Both the position numbers and the translations under genes were made by a program. A stretch of 8,838 nucleotides of DNA, from the NCBI GenBank assembly GCA_024998705.1, contig JACOEF010000115.1:1-8838 (forward strand), in the 5' to 3' direction. The notes beneath the pieces were generated by a model. It ran no database searches, was not told where the DNA came from, and worked only from the letters and a program-made list of their open reading frames with translations. This DNA comes from Nitrospira sp. GTDB taxonomy: Bacteria > Nitrospirota > Nitrospiria > Nitrospirales > Nitrospiraceae. Below are positions 5,697-8,838 of this stretch, one piece after another; the stretch's first letter is position 1, and every line of letters begins with the position of its first letter.

Positions 5697-7500
5697 CCGG
5701 CTTCCCGCTGCGCGGGATTTCCCGAACGGCCAATTTGTGCACCCGCACGCCTTCCGATGCGAGCGCGCTCAAGACGGCATCGCCGATGCCTCCGTGTGCA
5801 TAATGGTCCTCGACCGTCAGGAAGCGTCCACCGGTCGCCCGGGCACAATCGAGCAACGTCGCCCGATCCACCGGCACGATACTGTACAGATCGACCACGC
5901 GAGTGGTGATTCCGGCTGCCTTCAACTGATCATGGGCCTTCAAGGCCTCGAATAACGTCACACCTGCCGCCACGATCGTCAGCTGGTCGGCTGCGCTCTG
6001 CCGGACAACCTTGGAACCGCCGATCCGGAACGTCTCATCCGCGCCATAAATCACCGGAGTCTTGGGACGACCGGCCCGGAGATAGACCATCCCATTATGA
6101 GCGGCCGCCGCGTCCACCAGCTTGTACATCGAGAGCGCGTCGGACGGGTACAACACCGTCACACCGGGTTGCGCCGACATCATCGCCAGATCTTCGAGTC
6201 CCATCTGCGAGGGGCCGTCTTCACCAATGCTCACACCGACGTGAGTGCCGACGAGTTTTATGTTCGACTGACTGATCGCGGCCATACGAATGAAATCGTA
6301 CGCTCGCGTGAAGAACGCGGCAAACGTGGCCACAAAGGGAATCTTTCCGCAAGCGGCGATGCCGGCCGCAGCCCCCAACATGTTCTGCTCCGCGATAAAG
6401 TTCTCCAGGAAGCGGTCGGGAAACCGTTTTCCGAACTTGTCGCTATAGGTGGAGTTCTTCACATCCGCATCCAGCGTCACCACCTGCGAGTTGGCCTCGC
6501 CGAGCGCCAGGAGGGCGGCGCCGAAGGCTTCACGTGTCGCCGCTGAGTCACCGAGCTTGTACGGTGGTGGCGCCATCGTCCCCTTGGCAGGGGCCGAAGT
6601 TTTGGTGGCAGTCGGCATCGGAATCTGAAGTTCCGTCGAGCCGGGTTTGAGTTGACGTGTCAGCTCATCCAGGGCCTTCTGCGTTTCTTCGCCCTTCTTC
6701 AAGGGCTTCCCATGCCAGTCCGGATGATTCTCCATGAAAGAGATGCCACGCCCCTTAAAGGTCTTTGCCAACAACACCGTAGGTCGCCCCTTGGTCCGCG
6801 CCGCTTCGGCGAACGCCGCGACGAGGGCGCCGACATCATGACCGTCCACCACGATGGCATGCCAGCCGAACCCGGTCCATCGGGCACGGTACGCCTCCAT
6901 GTCGTGCTGCAACATCGTGGGGTCGCTTTGCCCCAACCGGTTCACATCCACGATCGCGCACAGGTTGTCCAACGCCGTATGCCGCGCCACTTCCGCCGCT
7001 TCCCACACGGAGCCTTCGGCGGATTCGCCGTCGCCCATCAACACATAGGTCCGATAGTCGGTCTTGTCGATTGATTTGGCATTAAACGCGAGCCCCACTC
7101 CAGCCGGCAATCCCTGCCCCAACGAGCCGGTGGCCATATCCACGAATGAGAGACGGGGAGTCGGATGACCTTCGAGATCAGATCCGAGGGTGCGCAATTT
7201 GAGCAATTCCGATTTGGGAAACAACCCGGCTTCCGCCCAGGCTGCGTAGAGCAGGGGCGCCGCATGGCCTTTCGAGAGGACGAATCGATCGCTATTGGGT
7301 AATTTCGGATTCTTCGGATCGTACCGCATCACCGAAAAAAACAGGACCGCAACAAGGTCTGCGGCCGAACAGCAACTGGAGGGATGTCCGCTCCCGGCTT
7401 CAGTCGTCGCCTTCACACTGTCGATGCGAAGGTGCGTGGCCTTATTGGCCAATGCGGTCAGAAGGTCAGGCGTGGCGGTAGAGGCAGCAGAGGCAGTCAT
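5614..7500 (-). CDS. tkt: transketolase (single chain)
   Basis: 628 residues, close to the roughly 620-residue transketolase length. It transfers a two-carbon ketol unit between sugar phosphates in the cytoplasm, using thiamine diphosphate and Mg, in the non-oxidative pentose phosphate pathway. The N-terminal pyrophosphate-binding domain has SGHP (His39), SKGH (His79), the ThDP motif GDGESAEG (156-163) with Asn187, and WHGKP (262-266). A Pro/Ala/Thr-rich linker at about 295-320 leads to the pyrimidine domain, with catalytic Glu371 in FIAEQN, then the C-terminal domain from about 500. The shape resembles the fused short or animal-type transketolase rather than the 660-residue E. coli TktA type. 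The ATG has AAAGGA at 6-nt spacing and its own promoter upstream. Its last 83 nt overlap the longest frame of the Crp/Fnr gene, so the two are probably co-transcribed. Confidence 0.93.
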   Translation of the reverse strand: MTASAASTATPDLLTALANKATHLRIDSVKATTEAGSGHPSSCCSAADLVAVLFFSVMRYDPKNPKLPNSDRFVLSKGHAAPLLYAAWAEAGLFPKSELLKLRTLGSDLEGHPTPRLSFVDMATGSLGQGLPAGVGLAFNAKSIDKTDYRTYVLMGDGESAEGSVWEAAEVARHTALDNLCAIVDVNRLGQSDPTMLQHDMEAYRARWTGFGWHAIVVDGHDVGALVAAFAEAARTKGRPTVLLAKTFKGRGISFMENHPDWHGKPLKKGEETQKALDELTRQLKPGSTELQIPMPTATKTSAPAKGTMAPPPYKLGDSAATREAFGAALLALGEANSQVVTLDADVKNSTYSDKFGKRFPDRFLENFIAEQNMLGAAAGIAACGKIPFVATFAAFFTRAYDFIRMAAISQSNIKLVGTHVGVSIGEDGPSQMGLEDLAMMSAQPGVTVLYPSDALSMYKLVDAAAAHNGMVYLRAGRPKTPVIYGADETFRIGGSKVVRQSAADQLTIVAAGVTLFEALKAHDQLKAAGITTRVVDLYSIVPVDRATLLDCARATGGRFLTVEDHYAHGGIGDAVLSALASEGVRVHKLAVREIPRSGKPDELVDHFGIGVRSIVEAAKEIAKTASR

Positions 7501-7584
7501 GCGCGATCCTTTCAGGATGGGAGCTGATAAATTTCGGGTGACTGGATGGTCGTCGAGAGAGTCGAACCGCCTCTCAACGGCACG

Positions 7585-7613
7585 AAGCTAACAAATGGCA
7601 TGCAGGGAGTCAA
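7585..7613 (-). promoter_or_regulatory. sigma70-like promoter of transketolase
   Basis: On the minus strand, TTGACT (7608-7613) and TAGCTT (7585-7590) are separated by exactly 17 bp. The predicted start is near 7578, giving a leader of about 78 nt. The -35 box is 5 of 6; the -10 box is moderate. It is divergent from the pyr promoter, with 45 bp between the two -35 boxes. Confidence 0.55.
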
Positions 7614-7658
7614 TGAACGCGTCGTCATGAAACGCCGGCCGCTCGGGACACAGGATTC

Positions 7659-7687
7659 TTGACACGGTAGGGGCAACTCGTTAAGAT
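7659..7687 (+). promoter_or_regulatory. sigma70-like promoter of the pyr operon
   Basis: A perfect -35 TTGACA (7659-7664), a 17-bp spacer and -10 TAAGAT (7682-7687, 5 of 6). Transcription should start near 7694, only about 10 nt before the PyrR-binding hairpin, so the regulatory RNA would be the first structure made. Strong constitutive initiation followed by control of termination is the usual arrangement for PyrR attenuators. Confidence 0.75.
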
Positions 7688-7702
7688 CGGCTCGCCTTTA
7701 AC

Positions 7703-7722
7703 GCTCATCCTGTGAGGTGGGT
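7703..7722 (+). promoter_or_regulatory. PyrR-binding RNA hairpin (anti-antiterminator) of the pyr attenuator
   Basis: CAUCCUGUGAGGUG (7706-7719) matches the Bacillus PyrR-binding consensus ARUCCNGNGAGGYU at every conserved position except the first and last. These two, normally A and U that pair with each other, are C and G here and still pair. The upper stem is C7706-G7719, A7707-U7718, U7708-G7717 (the conserved wobble) and C7709-G7716 around loop CUGUGA. It extends downward with U7705-G7720, C7704-G7721 and G7703-U7722. With UMP/UTP-bound PyrR this hairpin would be held, leaving the terminator free to form. Confidence 0.75.
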
Positions 7723-7731
7723 AAGGAGACT

Positions 7732-8389
<658 letters not shown>

Positions 8390-8403
8390 CCGGAGACATT
8401 GTC

Positions 8404-8838
8404 GTGGGGCTCAAACGGAAAGACCTGCTCAGCCTGACCAACCTGTCGGCGGACGATATCACGTTGATCCTGGAAACCGCGGATTCCTTCAAGGAAGTCT
8501 CCGGCCGGGAGATCAAAAAGGTGCCGGCGTTACGAGGCAAGACGGTCGTCAACCTCTTCTTCGAGCCGAGCACGAGAACCAGAACGTCGTTTGAACTGGC
8601 CGCCAAACGGCTCAGCGCCGATGTGATCAATTTTTCCCCCTCTTCCAGCAGCGTGGTAAAGGGGGAGACGCTCCTGGATACGGCCCGGAACATCGAAGCC
8701 ATGCAGGCCGACATCATCGTCCTGCGGCACTCCTCGGCCGGCGCGGCGGAGACCTTGGCGCGGGGAGTGAAATCCTCGGTGATCAATGCCGGGGACGGAT
8801 GGCATGAACATCCGACACAGGCTCTGCTCGACCTGTAC
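8404..8838 (+). CDS. pyrB: aspartate carbamoyltransferase catalytic subunit, 5' part
   Basis: The visible 145 codons run off the window end. The enzyme joins carbamoyl phosphate and aspartate to make carbamoyl-aspartate, the committed step of pyrimidine synthesis. Residues include the carbamoyl-phosphate motif STRTRTSF (56-63), the 80s loop SSSSVVKGE with Lys86, LRHSSAGA (106-113) and [10 protein letters not shown] at the end of the window. The start is GTG at 8404: GGAG (8392-8395) lies 8 nt upstream and the protein begins with the typical [10 protein letters not shown]. It follows the pyrR stop by 14 nt, so both share the pyr promoter and attenuator. dihydroorotase (pyrC) often follows in such operons but is outside the window. 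Confidence 0.95.
   Translation, partial: MGLKRKDLLSLTNLSADDITLILETADSFKEVSGREIKKVPALRGKTVVNLFFEPSTRTRTSFELAAKRLSADVINFSPSSSSVVKGETLLDTARNIEAMQADIIVLRHSSAGAAETLARGVKSSVINAGDGWHEHPTQALLDLY

Noticed and set aside
7553..7576. GAGAG/CTCTC short repeat in the transketolase leader
   Set aside because: A 5-bp stem in a GA-rich stretch is expected by chance.

Overview
The window looks like chromosomal DNA of a Nitrospira-type bacterium (phylum Nitrospirota). This is inferred from family resemblance and context only: an HdrB-like Cys-rich subunit, a two-cupredoxin copper nitrite reductase (NirK), a single-chain transketolase and a PyrR/PyrB pyrimidine operon in moderately GC-rich, tightly packed DNA. 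No search was possible. There are no rRNA, tRNA, CRISPR or IS elements.

Layout. (1) 1-753, plus strand: the 3' end of an HdrB/CCG-domain subunit overlaps a small cupin gene by 4 nt (ATGA). (2) 810-4745, minus strand, read right to left: nirK, an HMA-like periplasmic protein, an outer-membrane beta-barrel candidate, an orphan solute-binding lipoprotein and a mono-heme Tll0287-like (DUF3365) protein. The last three are nearly contiguous (TAATG overlap, then a 22-nt gap), and all five carry export signals, so this is an envelope gene set. (3) 4746-4916: a 171-nt regulatory region in front of nirK with two inverted repeats. (4) 4917-7500, minus strand: a Crp/Fnr-family regulator overlapping the 3' end of transketolase. 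(5) 7501-7828: divergent promoters for transketolase and the pyr operon, then a pyr leader. (6) 7829-8838, plus strand: pyrR and the 5' part of pyrB.

Two results stand out. First, nirK has all expected copper and catalytic residues but is cut by an in-frame TAA at 4170-4172, where relatives are expected to have Tyr. The frame is unchanged on both sides. This is a recent nonsense mutation, a sequencing error, or conceivably a readthrough/reinitiation case. Second, the pyr leader holds a complete PyrR-type attenuator: a strong sigma70-like promoter, a PyrR-binding loop matching the Bacillus consensus ARUCCNGNGAGGYU with its closing A-U pair replaced by C-G, an antiterminator pairing, and an intrinsic terminator lying inside a 29-codon leader ORF just before pyrR.

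How the genes may work together. The Crp/Fnr regulator upstream of nirK is a natural candidate to control it. An Fnr-like imperfect palindrome lies exactly where a class II activator site (-41.5) would be relative to a plausible -10 box, and a perfect 10-bp inverted repeat lies just downstream of the predicted start, where a repressor would act. The envelope genes after nirK may form a nitrite/NO- or copper-linked periplasmic module, but that rests on position and predicted location alone.
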